The translations under genes were made by a program, and so were the position numbers. Under the pieces are notes generated by a model, which saw nothing but the letters and a program-made list of their open reading frames with translations, was not told where the DNA came from and did no database searches. A DNA stretch of 64,000 nt, taken from contig NZ_MAQX01000032.1 in the NCBI RefSeq assembly GCF_001682865.1, positions 490,888-554,887 of the forward strand, given 5' to 3'. This DNA comes from Bacillus sp. FJAT-26390 (GTDB taxonomy: Bacteria > Bacillota > Bacilli > Paenibacillales > Paenibacillaceae). Positions 7,258-16,564 of the stretch are shown here, one piece after another. Position 1 is the first letter of the stretch. Each line of letters begins with the position of its first letter.

Positions 7258-8604
7258 CTATTTCTCTGTTGTAACACTCGAGTGCCGAAACATAGACAGG
7301 TCAAGCACATCAGGCTCCTGCGGTTTGCCGAGCAGATATCCCTGCACGTAATTGCAGCCCCATTCGCTCAGCAGCTCATATTGCTCCTTGTATTCGACAC
7401 CCTCGGCGATAACCTCAAGTCCCAGCTTATGAACAAGCTTAATTATGCCTTCGACGATAACCCGTTCCGCACTATGCCGATCAATCTGTTTGATAAAAGA
7501 CTTATCGATCTTCAGGGCTTGAACCGGAAGTTGCTTTAAATTCGATAGAGAAGAGTAGCCGGCGCCAAAATCATCAAGCACGATGCGCACGCCTGCCGCG
7601 CGCAGCCAGCTGAGATTGGACAAGGCCACATCCGAGGAGTTCATCATCGTATTTTCCGTAATTTCGAGCTCAAAGCAGGAAGGGTCCAGCTTATGCTCCT
7701 TTAGCGCGTTTAGAATCATCTGGGAAAAAGTTGTATTCTGCAGCTGCAATGGCGATACATTTATCGACATTATCAAATTATTGAGGCTGTATTCACTCAT
7801 ATTTGCATGCATTCTGCATGATTCCCGCAGCACCCATTCACCGATAGGAACGATCAGGCCGCTATGCTCGGCAATGGGGATAAATTCCGAAGGCGTAATC
7901 TCGCCCAGCTCCTCGTGATGCCAGCGAATCAGCGCTTCGAATCCTCTCAGCTTGCCATCGCTGATCCGATAGATCGGCTGATAGCTGAGGTGGAACTGCT
8001 GCAAATATAGTGCCGGCCTAAGCGCCGCTTCGATATCGATGCGCCGGTTAAGATGAATGGTGTCCTCCGTATTATAAAACCTCGCCCGGTTGCCGCCTTG
8101 TTCCTTGGATTGGTATAAGGCCGACTCCGCCCGGCAAATCAGCTGCTCGCTGGTCCGTCCATCCTGTGGAAATAATGTCGCTCCGATACTGGTAGTCAAA
8201 TATAGCTCCGTTCCATCGACATCAATTGGACGCTCGATCGCATTTTTTATTTCTTCTACCGCTTGCAAGCTCTGATGCTCATCATGCTCAACCGGCATCG
8301 CAACCAAGAACCGGTTTCCTCCGACCCTGCTCACCGTTGTTGAAACCGCTCTTGCATCAGCCAGTCGCTTCCCCATGATGATCAGCACATCATTGCCAAA
8401 TTCCGTTCCCTTTGTTTCGTTCACGCGATAAAACCGATCCAAATCGACCAATGCCACCACCATACGCTTACCTGTCGCACGTACGACATTTACGGCCACT
8501 TCAAGCTGTGCAAAAGCTTCGTTGCGACCAGGCAAACCGGTCAACGCATCCATTTCCTCCAACCACCGTCCTAGTTCTAAAGTTACAATCATTCTGTCAT
8601 ACAT
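7258..8604 (-). CDS. EAL-domain cyclic-di-GMP phosphodiesterase with degenerate GGDEF
   Basis: 448 residues. A GGDEF-fold domain occupies residues 20-175, but its signature is GGNRF (95-99), so cyclase activity is probably lost; it may bind GTP as a regulatory domain. The EAL domain (about 190-440) keeps EALIR (223), LEITEN (about 314), DDFGAGYSS (344), LKIDKSFI, IAEGVE and QGYLLGKP, all expected of an active phosphodiesterase. No sensor or membrane segment is present. The ATG at 8604 lacks a clear ribosome site; the only strong GGAGG is three bases before an internal ATG at codon 18, so the start is uncertain. First gene of an apparent operon with the chemoreceptor. Confidence 0.9.
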   Translation of the reverse strand: MYDRMIVTLELGRWLEEMDALTGLPGRNEAFAQLEVAVNVVRATGKRMVVALVDLDRFYRVNETKGTEFGNDVLIIMGKRLADARAVSTTVSRVGGNRFLVAMPVEHDEHQSLQAVEEIKNAIERPIDVDGTELYLTTSIGATLFPQDGRTSEQLICRAESALYQSKEQGGNRARFYNTEDTIHLNRRIDIEAALRPALYLQQFHLSYQPIYRISDGKLRGFEALIRWHHEELGEITPSEFIPIAEHSGLIVPIGEWVLRESCRMHANMSEYSLNNLIMSINVSPLQLQNTTFSQMILNALKEHKLDPSCFELEITENTMMNSSDVALSNLSWLRAAGVRIVLDDFGAGYSSLSNLKQLPVQALKIDKSFIKQIDRHSAERVIVEGIIKLVHKLGLEVIAEGVEYKEQYELLSEWGCNYVQGYLLGKPQEPDVLDLSMFRHSSVTTEK

Positions 8605-8682
8605 TCATTAGAAAAATTTAGGGGATATCTTTAGGAGAGTGTTAGATAATTTAATAACTGCCTTAACAACCTTGCTTATAAA

Positions 8683-8722
8683 CAAAAAAAAGAACCATTC
8701 CGCTGACGCGAAATGGTTCCTC
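8683..8722 (-). terminator. Terminator after the response regulator gene
   Basis: On the minus strand GAACCATT pairs with AATGGTTC, followed by eight T. Confidence 0.85.
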
Positions 8723-8746
8723 AAGAGAAAAACAATTTAACCGTAA

Positions 8747-9478
8747 TTAGCTTTGGCTCATGCTGCTTGTATGCTCAGCCATATACTTGTAACCGAATCC
8801 CCAAACCGTACGGATCAACCTTGGTTCCTTCGGGTTCTGTTCGATCTTCTTGCGAAGATTGACGATATGTACGTCAATGGCACGGTCTGTCACGAAGGAG
8901 TCAAAGCCGCGAATCGTATTTATTAGTTCTTCCCTGCTGAACACCTTGCCGGGGTAAGCTAGAAATAGCTTCATCAGCTCGTACTCCGAGAAGGTTGTCT
9001 CAACGAGTTGGCCGCGAACAAGCAATAGACGCCTTTCAAAATCAAGCTGGATCGGCTCACGATCGTCAAGCACTTCTACCGCTGCTGCAGATTGCTGCTT
9101 CGTTTCTGCCTGCATCGTATTCGAACGACGAATTAACGCTTCTACCCGAGCTGTCATTTCATGCATGCTAAATGGCTTGCACATGTAGTCATCTGCCCCA
9201 GCCTTCAAGGCTTGGACCCGCTCAGACACTTCACTCTTCATAGAAAGAATCATAATGGGTACGTTAGAGCGCTTTCTAATGAGTGAACAAACCTCCATAC
9301 CGTCCAAATCGGGCAAAATCAAATCAAGCAGCACCAAATCAGGCACAAACTCTGACGTGAGCTTCAACCCTTCGTCCGCTCTGTAGGCTTGCATGACGGA
9401 ATAGCCTTCTTCTGATAAATACATAGACAGCATATCACTCATCATGACGTCATCTTCAATAACTAAAACTTTATACAT
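8747..9478 (-). CDS. OmpR/PhoB-family response regulator
   Basis: 243 residues from ATG 9478; AAGGGTGA lies just upstream, so the GTG at 9487, which overlaps that site, is less likely. Receiver domain about 1-120 with VIEDD, phosphoacceptor Asp in LVLLDLILPDLDG and Lys in DDYMCKPF. A linker of about 30 residues leads to a winged-helix DNA-binding domain ending RLIRTVWGFGYKYM. It is read in the same direction as the large hybrid histidine kinase ending about 100 bases upstream, and is the likely partner reached through that kinase's phosphotransfer domain. The Ser/Gln-rich C-terminal tail is not conserved. Target genes are unknown. Confidence 0.93.
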   Translation of the reverse strand: MYKVLVIEDDVMMSDMLSMYLSEEGYSVMQAYRADEGLKLTSEFVPDLVLLDLILPDLDGMEVCSLIRKRSNVPIMILSMKSEVSERVQALKAGADDYMCKPFSMHEMTARVEALIRRSNTMQAETKQQSAAAVEVLDDREPIQLDFERRLLLVRGQLVETTFSEYELMKLFLAYPGKVFSREELINTIRGFDSFVTDRAIDVHIVNLRKKIEQNPKEPRLIRTVWGFGYKYMAEHTSSMSQS

Positions 9479-9580
9479 TGTCGTCACCCTTTTTGAGGAT
9501 TGAAGATTTCTGTCGAATATTTAACGTATCTCTACTATACAATACGGAAATTAAAGGAACAACAACTTGTTAGAAATTTG

Positions 9581-12500
9581 TTAGGATTTATTGTCGAATA
9601 CTTCTTTAGCATAACGAAGTTCCGCCAACAGCTGCTTCAGCTTCAACTCCAGTTGGTCAATCGCCGTATGAAGCGTCTCTATTTCAAGCTGCGGCTGCTT
9701 AACGATACGTTCCACCTCGCATACCGCCTCTAACAACTCATAAGCAGACAAATAACCCGCTGCTCCCTTTAAAGTATGTGCCATGCGCTTGACTATCGTT
9801 ATCTCTGAATCTTTGAGCGCGATCCGCAGCTTATCGGCAAAAGAGTCATAATCGAGCATGAACTGCTCCATCATATGAAGCAGGATCGGAAGCTTGCCGT
9901 TAACTCTTGCCAGAGCGCCCGCCACATCCATTCCGGCAATGGCCGGCAACGAGCTGCCTTCTGCTGCTTCCGATAGATTGGAACGCTTGGACTTGGCATG
10001 ACCCTCATGCATCGTCTCCGTCTTCTCGACTGGCTCTTTGCCCTTCTTCAGCCAATAGGCAATGACCGTATGCAGCCGATCCGAGGAGATCGGCTTGGTC
10101 ACTACATCGTTCATGCCAAGCTTCAAGTAACGCTCATGATCGTTGCGAAGAACGTTGGCAGTCACTGCAATAATAGGAAGATCATCGTATATCGGCTGGG
10201 TCCGAATTAAGCGAACCGCTTCCGAGCCATCCATCACCGGCATATGAATATCCATCAATACCAGATCCCAGTGTTCTTCCATAAGCCTGTGAAGCACTTC
10301 CTCGCCATTCTCTGCTAAGCCTACCTCGTAGCCCTGCTCCTTCAAAATTTCAATCGCTACCAATTGATTGATCTTATTGTCCTCGGCTAACAGAATGCGC
10401 GTATTCGAACCGTTTCTCCGCTTCTCTACAATTTGAGGCACTGTTTCCTGCTCGCTTACGCCGGTCCCTTTCTGCTCAAGGACACTTTCGATCGCGCGCA
10501 GCATGCCTTTGCGCATGATCGGCTTGATAAGCAGCGTGACCGGCCTTTGCTCGGCAGGCAGCTGCATCATCTCATCGCGCCCATAGGAAGTTGTCATCGC
10601 AATCGTCTTCACGCCAGCCGCTTCCGCATCGCTGTGGAACTCAAGCCAGGTTTCCGCGCCATACATATCCGGCATTTCCATATCCAGCACGATGAGCCTC
10701 GGCAATGCGCCCGCTCCAATGCGGCGTAGGCGGTCACGGGCCATTTTCCAAGAATGGAACGCGATAGGGGTTAAGCCGAAGGATTCGATAATTTCGCTCC
10801 AATGCCCTCTCATCTCGTCGTCGTCCTCTACGATCCACACCAGCTGCTCCTTCAAATCCGGCCGAACTTGGCTTCGCTGCTCCGTATACTTGTGAATGAC
10901 GGTGAACGGCAGCGTAAAGCAGAACTGGCTGCCCACGTAGGCTTCGCTAGAAACCTCTAGCCTGCCGCCCATCAGCTCAACCAACGTTTTGGAAATGACC
11001 AGACCAAGGCCGGTTCCGCCAAACTTCCGGGTCGTTGACCCATCCGCCTGCGTAAAGGGCTTGAACAGCTTGTCCACCTGCTCTGCGCTCATGCCGATGC
11101 CTGTATCCGAGATGCTGAACCTTAGGCTTACCCCCTTATCCGACTCCTCCGCAAGCTCTACCTTCATCCTCACGCGTCCCCGGTTCGTAAACTTAATGGC
11201 ATTCATGCACAGGTTGAGAAGAACCTGCTCAAGCCGCAGCGCATCTCCAATGATCGTCTGAGGCATGTGCTCGGGCATATCGACAATAAATTCGAACTGC
11301 TCCTTGCCTCCCATAAAGACGCTTAATTGGTCAGTTATGCGGTGCATGAGCTCATCCGGTTGGAACGGCAAACGTTCAATATCCACCTTGCCTGCCTCGA
11401 TTTTGGAGAAATCCAAAATATCATTAATAATGCGCAGGAGCGTCTCGGAGGATGTATTCATCTTATCCATATAATCCTTCTGTGACGCAGAAAGCCCGGT
11501 CTTGCGCATCAACTGAGTCAAACCTATGATTCCGTTCAACGGGGTTCGAATCTCATGGCTCATCAGCGCAAGGAACCGGCTCTTCGCCTGATTCGCCTCC
11601 TCCGCTTCAAGCGTGGCGCGCACAAGCTCCTCTTGCACGATTTTCTGCTCGGAAATATCACGGGCGATGCAGGAGAAAAACAGTTCTCCCGTATTTTCAT
11701 CCAAATGGGCAACGACGACCATCGACACATGCACCGTCTCGCCATTGCTCTTCAGCAGCTGCGCACCGCTCTCCCAGAAGCCATATTCTTTAGCCAGCAT
11801 AGCGCCATTCACAAGCTCGGAATACATCTCCGACTGGGAATGCTGCTTAACGGTATATTCGCCGTCAATCGCGTCTTGCAGGCCTAACATCTCTCTGCCG
11901 GCTCGATTCATATAGACGACTTTGCCGTCGGAGTTGACGGAAGCGATCAGGTCCTTTGCCGATTCCACAATGTCGAGCAACCGGTTGCGCGTTTTCTCCA
12001 TGTGCTTGCGATCTGAAATATCCAAAACCATGCCTACGACACCCGAGAAGCGGCCATTCCGGTCACGCAAGCCATTCGAGCTGTGCAGCGTCGGAATCCG
12101 CGTGCCGTCTTTATGTATAAAGGTCCACTCTCGCTCATAGGAGAAGGACTGTCCGCGAAGCTCCTTAAAGAGATCAATGCCAGGCTGCACTTCCCTGCCA
12201 AGCTCGATGGACAGCTTCTCCGCTTCCACGCGAATTTCATCCAAATCCATGAACAATAGCGGCGTTGCGATCCCGGCCAGTTCCTCGCTTTTATAGCCCA
12301 GCATCTCTTCTGCCGTTTGGTTCAAATAGGAAATTTTATATTGATCGTCAAGCACGATGAAAGCATACTGGTTCTGGTTAATAATTGCCTCAAGCCGGTC
12401 GAACATTTCCTGCAGATGCTCCATCATGCCGTTGACGGAATGGCCTAGCTGACCGAGCTCATCATGCGGCTCAACCTCCAGGTGCTCAGCCTCGAAGCGC

Positions 12501-13450
12501 CCAGCCGCAGCATGCTCCGTCACAACAAGAATTCGCTCCAAGCGCTTAACAATACGTTCAAAATAAAGAAAGAAAAAGATAACAATGATGACCTCCGAGA
12601 CGGCGATGGTCGTAAAAATCCGCCAAAAGATCGGCTTCATCTTCTCTTGCAGCTTCGACATCGGCTCCTGCAGCGCAAAACGCCATGGCGTATCATTCAC
12701 CTTCGTGTGGAAGACCGCGTAATCCTTGCCTTCTATCGTTAAGCTCGTCATACCCTCTTGCGAGTCCAACAATTTGTTAGCAATCGGGTGCAAGGGGGAC
12801 TGCTTATCGAACAGGCTCGCAAGCGTCTGCGTATCGGCATCCGAATGATAAAGGATGCCGCCCCGGTCATTGAATAAACGAATGATCGAGTTCTCTTCTG
12901 CAAATTCAATAAATGGCTGCAGCGTCGAAAATACGAAAGAAGCATATACGACCCCTTTTATTTCATTCTTGGCCCCATAAACAGGGACAACGATAAGCGA
13001 TTGCCTCGTATCCGAGAACGTTGGCGTTACAGGGTCTGTAATGACTACCTCCCCTTTGATAGCCTCTTGGAAGAATGACTCGCCGCTCATATCCACCCTT
13101 CTGCCATCGGTACGCAGGCCGAGTCCATTCTCGTCGACGAAGCCAATCGCGTGATAGATGAATCCGCCGCGGATAAGCTCACGCCCAAAATAATTAAGCC
13201 GCTCCTCATCCGTACCGAATCGCACCACTTCCGTGCGGCTCATGACGACAACCTCCGCCTTGCGAATAGCCATCCATGACGCCAAAATGTTAGCGCGATT
13301 GCTTTGCCGGCTGCTTGTCTTCTCGATTTCCGATTGAAGCATCGCTTCCTTCACTGCGGAATAGTTGCCCACCCCGGCAATCAAAAGCGGGATAAAAGAA
13401 ATGAGAACAATCAATATCAACCCTTTTGTGCGTAACGACACTTTTTTCAA
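9581..13450 (-). CDS. Large hybrid sensor histidine kinase (Cache-HAMP-PAS-PAS-HisKA-HATPase-REC-REC-HPt)
   Basis: 1289 residues from a TTG start with GGGAGGAG about ten bases upstream. Membrane helix about 10-28, extracellular double-Cache-like sensor 35-270, second helix 278-298, HAMP 300-352, PAS 355-480 and 490-600, HisKA with His632 (LMSHEIRTPLNG), ATPase with NAIKFTN (750), DTGIGM (782) and GGTGLGL (811). First receiver has Asp923, second has Asp1067 (LVLMDIHMPVMDG), and a C-terminal HPt carries His1225 (MAHTLKGAAG). The complete internal phosphorelay can pass phosphate to the downstream response regulator. The outer domain should bind a small organic ligand; its identity cannot be read from sequence. 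Confidence 0.93.
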   Translation of the reverse strand: MKKVSLRTKGLILIVLISFIPLLIAGVGNYSAVKEAMLQSEIEKTSSRQSNRANILASWMAIRKAEVVVMSRTEVVRFGTDEERLNYFGRELIRGGFIYHAIGFVDENGLGLRTDGRRVDMSGESFFQEAIKGEVVITDPVTPTFSDTRQSLIVVPVYGAKNEIKGVVYASFVFSTLQPFIEFAEENSIIRLFNDRGGILYHSDADTQTLASLFDKQSPLHPIANKLLDSQEGMTSLTIEGKDYAVFHTKVNDTPWRFALQEPMSKLQEKMKPIFWRIFTTIAVSEVIIVIFFFLYFERIVKRLERILVVTEHAAAGRFEAEHLEVEPHDELGQLGHSVNGMMEHLQEMFDRLEAIINQNQYAFIVLDDQYKISYLNQTAEEMLGYKSEELAGIATPLLFMDLDEIRVEAEKLSIELGREVQPGIDLFKELRGQSFSYEREWTFIHKDGTRIPTLHSSNGLRDRNGRFSGVVGMVLDISDRKHMEKTRNRLLDIVESAKDLIASVNSDGKVVYMNRAGREMLGLQDAIDGEYTVKQHSQSEMYSELVNGAMLAKEYGFWESGAQLLKSNGETVHVSMVVVAHLDENTGELFFSCIARDISEQKIVQEELVRATLEAEEANQAKSRFLALMSHEIRTPLNGIIGLTQLMRKTGLSASQKDYMDKMNTSSETLLRIINDILDFSKIEAGKVDIERLPFQPDELMHRITDQLSVFMGGKEQFEFIVDMPEHMPQTIIGDALRLEQVLLNLCMNAIKFTNRGRVRMKVELAEESDKGVSLRFSISDTGIGMSAEQVDKLFKPFTQADGSTTRKFGGTGLGLVISKTLVELMGGRLEVSSEAYVGSQFCFTLPFTVIHKYTEQRSQVRPDLKEQLVWIVEDDDEMRGHWSEIIESFGLTPIAFHSWKMARDRLRRIGAGALPRLIVLDMEMPDMYGAETWLEFHSDAEAAGVKTIAMTTSYGRDEMMQLPAEQRPVTLLIKPIMRKGMLRAIESVLEQKGTGVSEQETVPQIVEKRRNGSNTRILLAEDNKINQLVAIEILKEQGYEVGLAENGEEVLHRLMEEHWDLVLMDIHMPVMDGSEAVRLIRTQPIYDDLPIIAVTANVLRNDHERYLKLGMNDVVTKPISSDRLHTVIAYWLKKGKEPVEKTETMHEGHAKSKRSNLSEAAEGSSLPAIAGMDVAGALARVNGKLPILLHMMEQFMLDYDSFADKLRIALKDSEITIVKRMAHTLKGAAGYLSAYELLEAVCEVERIVKQPQLEIETLHTAIDQLELKLKQLLAELRYAKEVFDNKS

Positions 13451-13539
13451 GCCGCTTTCTCCTCCCGCTCCGCCTTATCTTTACCGAAATTGTCGAACTT
13501 TGACACTATTATACCTCTTTTAACTTGCACCGGGAGAAT

Positions 13540-13594
13540 AAAAAAACGCTAGATCCAGCATGCCGCATTAGCGCGGTCAGCTTCTCTAGCGTTT
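13540..13594 (-). terminator. Terminator after the aldo/keto reductase gene
   Basis: On the minus strand AAACGCTAGA pairs with TCTAGCGTTT, followed by seven T; the loop contains a second small hairpin. Confidence 0.75.
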
Positions 13595-13641
13595 CATTTG
13601 TTTCAGTCTGCAACATATAGCCTGCAACAAGAATTATATCC

Positions 13642-14637
13642 TTACTCAGAGGCAAGAATCGATTCAATGCGGCTAAGCTCGTCATCGCTGAAATCCAAGC
13701 GGTTAAGGGCTGCAACATTGTCGTCTACTTGCTCAACGCGGCTTGCGCCGATCAAGGCTGATGTCACCTTGCCGCCTCTAAGTACCCATGCAAGCGACAT
13801 TTGGGCAAGCGTTTGACCTCGCCCCTCGGCAAGCTCATTAAGCAGCTTGACCTTATTCAGCTTGCTATCCGTAATATGATCTGCCTTAAGGAATACGCTT
13901 GGTCCTCCGGCGCGTGAATCAGCAGGAACCCCGTTCAAATAACGGTTAGTCAGCAAGCCTCCTGCAAGCGGCGAGAACACGATAGAGCCAATGCCTTCTT
14001 GCTCCAGCACATCCTGCAGTCCATCCTCGATCCAGCGATTAAACATCGAATACGATGGCTGATGAATAAGGAATGGCGTGCCGAGATCTTTCAAAATAGC
14101 TGCCGCGCGAGCCGTTTGCTCCGCGTTATAGTTAGAAACGCCGACATACAGCGCTTTGCCTTGCCTAACGATATGATCAAGCGCTCCCATGGTCTCTTCA
14201 AGCGGCGTGTCCGGATCCGGACGGTGATGGTAAAAAATATCGACATAATCTAGCTTCATGCGCTTCAAGCTCTGATCCAGGCTTGAAACCAAAGATTTCC
14301 GAGAGCCCCACTCGCCATAAGGCCCGTTCCACATATGATAGCCTGCTTTTGTCGAAATGATAAGCTCATCCCGATAGGCAGCAAGGTCTTGCTTTAAAAT
14401 TTGCCCGAAAGTTTCTTCGGCTGAGCCCGGAGGCGGTCCATAGTTGTTCGCAAGGTCGAAATGGGTGATGCCTAGGTCGAATGCGCGGTGAATCATAGCT
14501 CGTCCGTTCTCCAAACGGTCAACCCCGCCGAAATTATGCCATAGCCCAAGGGAAATAGCTGGCAGCTTCAAGCCGCTGCGTCCGACGCGATTATACTTCA
14601 TGCCCTCATACCGATTGTTAGCCGCTAAATAAGTCAT
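13642..14637 (-). CDS. Aldo/keto reductase, YghZ-like
   Basis: 331 residues from ATG 14637 with GAGGGG upstream; this start aligns with the MxxLANxxRYxxMxYxxxGxSGLxLPxxSLGLWHNFG opening that I associate with E. coli YghZ. The TIM-barrel tetrad is visible: Asp and Tyr in FDLANNYGPP, Lys in ISTKAGYHM, His in IFYHHRPD. NADPH-binding elements near the C-terminus include ALIGASRVEQV. YghZ-type enzymes reduce L-glyceraldehyde 3-phosphate and methylglyoxal, so a detoxification role is likely. The gene is monocistronic with its own terminator. The exact substrate is not determined by sequence. Confidence 0.88.
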   Translation of the reverse strand: MTYLAANNRYEGMKYNRVGRSGLKLPAISLGLWHNFGGVDRLENGRAMIHRAFDLGITHFDLANNYGPPPGSAEETFGQILKQDLAAYRDELIISTKAGYHMWNGPYGEWGSRKSLVSSLDQSLKRMKLDYVDIFYHHRPDPDTPLEETMGALDHIVRQGKALYVGVSNYNAEQTARAAAILKDLGTPFLIHQPSYSMFNRWIEDGLQDVLEQEGIGSIVFSPLAGGLLTNRYLNGVPADSRAGGPSVFLKADHITDSKLNKVKLLNELAEGRGQTLAQMSLAWVLRGGKVTSALIGASRVEQVDDNVAALNRLDFSDDELSRIESILASE

Positions 14638-14740
14638 GTTCGATATCCCCTCAACCATTTATTAGTAAATCTCATCCCATTTGGAATAAAAATGAAGCTA
14701 CGTCTATTGTACATCTGTAAGCGGACAAAGGAAACTCTCT

Positions 14741-16186
14741 TTATCTTGCAAGTTTTTTGTCCAGCTTAAGGTGCGGACTGTTTCGAATCGTTTCCTCGAA
14801 GAAGCCTGGCTGCTCGCTCACGAGCCGCACCCATGCCTTCACGCAGAGCGGATCAAAGTGACGCCCGCTCTCCTTCACAATAATCTCCATGGCATCCTCA
14901 TGCGACATTGCTTTTCGATAAGAACGCGAAGAGGTTAAGGCATCATAAACATCTGCCACGGCGGTTACTCTTGCCAGCAGCGGAATCTGCTCTCCAGCCA
15001 GTTGATCGGGGTAGCCGCTGCCATCCCATTTCTCATGATGAGAGCGTATAACGGAAAGCTCTTCCGGCATAAAGCCTAATCTCTTGCACAGATCGTATCC
15101 CGAAACGGGATGCTCCTCAATTACGCAGCGCTCCTCGGGAGTAAGCTTCCCGGGCTTGTTCAAAATCGTATCCGGAATGCGCAGCTTGCCAACATCGTGG
15201 ACAAGGCCGCCCTGCGCGATAGCTCTTAGATCGCCGGAAGTAAGCTCAAGCTCCTCGCCTAGCTTCAGAGCATATAAAGCAACCCGGTAGTTATGGCCTG
15301 CCGTATACGAATCTCTCGCCTCTGTTGTCATGACCAGCTCCCTTACGCTGGTTGACATGTAGGTGTTGATCCAGTCGCGCGGATTAGCCCGGAACATCAG
15401 CTTAACGGAAGCGGAAATCGACTTGGAGCTGACATACTGATTGACAATGCCTATGACCATAACGATAACGGCGGCAAGCAGCAGGAAATGGTACAGCCAC
15501 CAGCTCATATCCCAAGTATGGCCGCTTACAATAATGATTTGAGCGATAATCATCCAGCCGGAGCTATATACAATAGCCATTTGAAGAGGGAATCGGGAGG
15601 ATAAGTAAGTTTTCAAATAGCGGTATATCGTCCAGCTGTTCAGGCCAATAACGAAAATACTGATGAGCCACTTCATCGAAAGCTCTTTCAGATGGAATGT
15701 GCCGGTGATTTCAGGATTAAACCAAAGCACCGCGCAAAAAATGAGCAGCAAAAATGTCCACACCGGAAGCAGCAGCCGCTGCCAATGCGCAAACCATTTA
15801 ATGAGAGGCTGATCCACGGAAACCGAGGACATCCATAGCCAGACGACCGCTAGCATTACGCTAAGCTGGGCAGCATTGCTTGCAATGCTGGCATGATGCA
15901 TCAGAAACCCGGGCGTAGATAAGCCATGCAGCACAAACATCGCCGTTAGGGACACATAGGATAACGATAAAAAACTAATCTTAATATTGCGAAGCTGTAT
16001 AGCGACAAATCCGACCGCGACCGCTAAAGCCAGCGAGAGAGCAGATACGAGACTGACAATATAGAAATGCTCCTGCGGCGCATTGATGCTCTTATCCATC
16101 TCAGAGCCGCGCAATATGTAATAGCCCGTCAAAGGGATAAGCATCGATAGTGACAAGCGTATGAATACTCCCGCATTTTTGCGCAA
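14741..16186 (-). CDS. Membrane HD-GYP domain protein
   Basis: 481 residues from a TTG start with AGGAGG eight bases upstream. The first 255 residues form about seven or eight membrane helices (MASE-like input module, ligand unknown). An HD-GYP domain follows: HN-Y-R at 298-301, HD in GGLVHDVGKLRIPD (330-331) and HHEKWDGSGYP (383-393). All metal and GYP residues look intact, so hydrolysis of cyclic-di-GMP to GMP is likely. It is the first of two HD-GYP genes in the window; the other differs in its N-terminal part, suggesting different inputs. A 100-bp gap separates it from the reductase gene downstream. Confidence 0.9.
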   Translation of the reverse strand: MRKNAGVFIRLSLSMLIPLTGYYILRGSEMDKSINAPQEHFYIVSLVSALSLALAVAVGFVAIQLRNIKISFLSLSYVSLTAMFVLHGLSTPGFLMHHASIASNAAQLSVMLAVVWLWMSSVSVDQPLIKWFAHWQRLLLPVWTFLLLIFCAVLWFNPEITGTFHLKELSMKWLISIFVIGLNSWTIYRYLKTYLSSRFPLQMAIVYSSGWMIIAQIIIVSGHTWDMSWWLYHFLLLAAVIVMVIGIVNQYVSSKSISASVKLMFRANPRDWINTYMSTSVRELVMTTEARDSYTAGHNYRVALYALKLGEELELTSGDLRAIAQGGLVHDVGKLRIPDTILNKPGKLTPEERCVIEEHPVSGYDLCKRLGFMPEELSVIRSHHEKWDGSGYPDQLAGEQIPLLARVTAVADVYDALTSSRSYRKAMSHEDAMEIIVKESGRHFDPLCVKAWVRLVSEQPGFFEETIRNSPHLKLDKKLAR

Positions 16187-16564
16187 GCTTATTCCTCCTA
16201 CAACTTACATAGTCATATATTTGTTTATCTAACCACAAAGGCTCTGGATGGCTTCTCTATTTGGAAAAAGACTATTCATTCAGTATTAAAAATAAGCTCG
16301 AATTTTGTAGGATAATGTTGGAATATATTCTATTACTATAATACCATCCCTCCAGCCTCCTTTAAACAGCGAAATTTATGTCGAAATATGAGGTTGCCCA
16401 TTTCCAGCAAATCATTTGCAAGCACATCATGTTATGTTCTTTATTTATATCATTAATACGGATCGACAAAATCAGCAAGTTATATTTTTATGTTAGATTA
16501 AGGTTTTTTCATGCTTGTTTTGTTATAGTAATGAAAGAAAGGCAAAACGAAGGGAGTTTATGGA
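16187..16564. other. 378-bp AT-rich divergent intergenic region
   Basis: Lies between the divergent HD-GYP and prsA genes. No convincing gene is present: the 64-codon open frame from 16378 lacks a ribosome site. It holds the prsA promoter candidate and presumably the HD-GYP promoter. Confidence 0.6.
16521..16529 (+). promoter_or_regulatory. Extended -10 promoter candidate for prsA
   Basis: TGTTATAGT fits the extended -10 pattern about 35 bases before the prsA start; the -35 region is weak. Confidence 0.4.
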
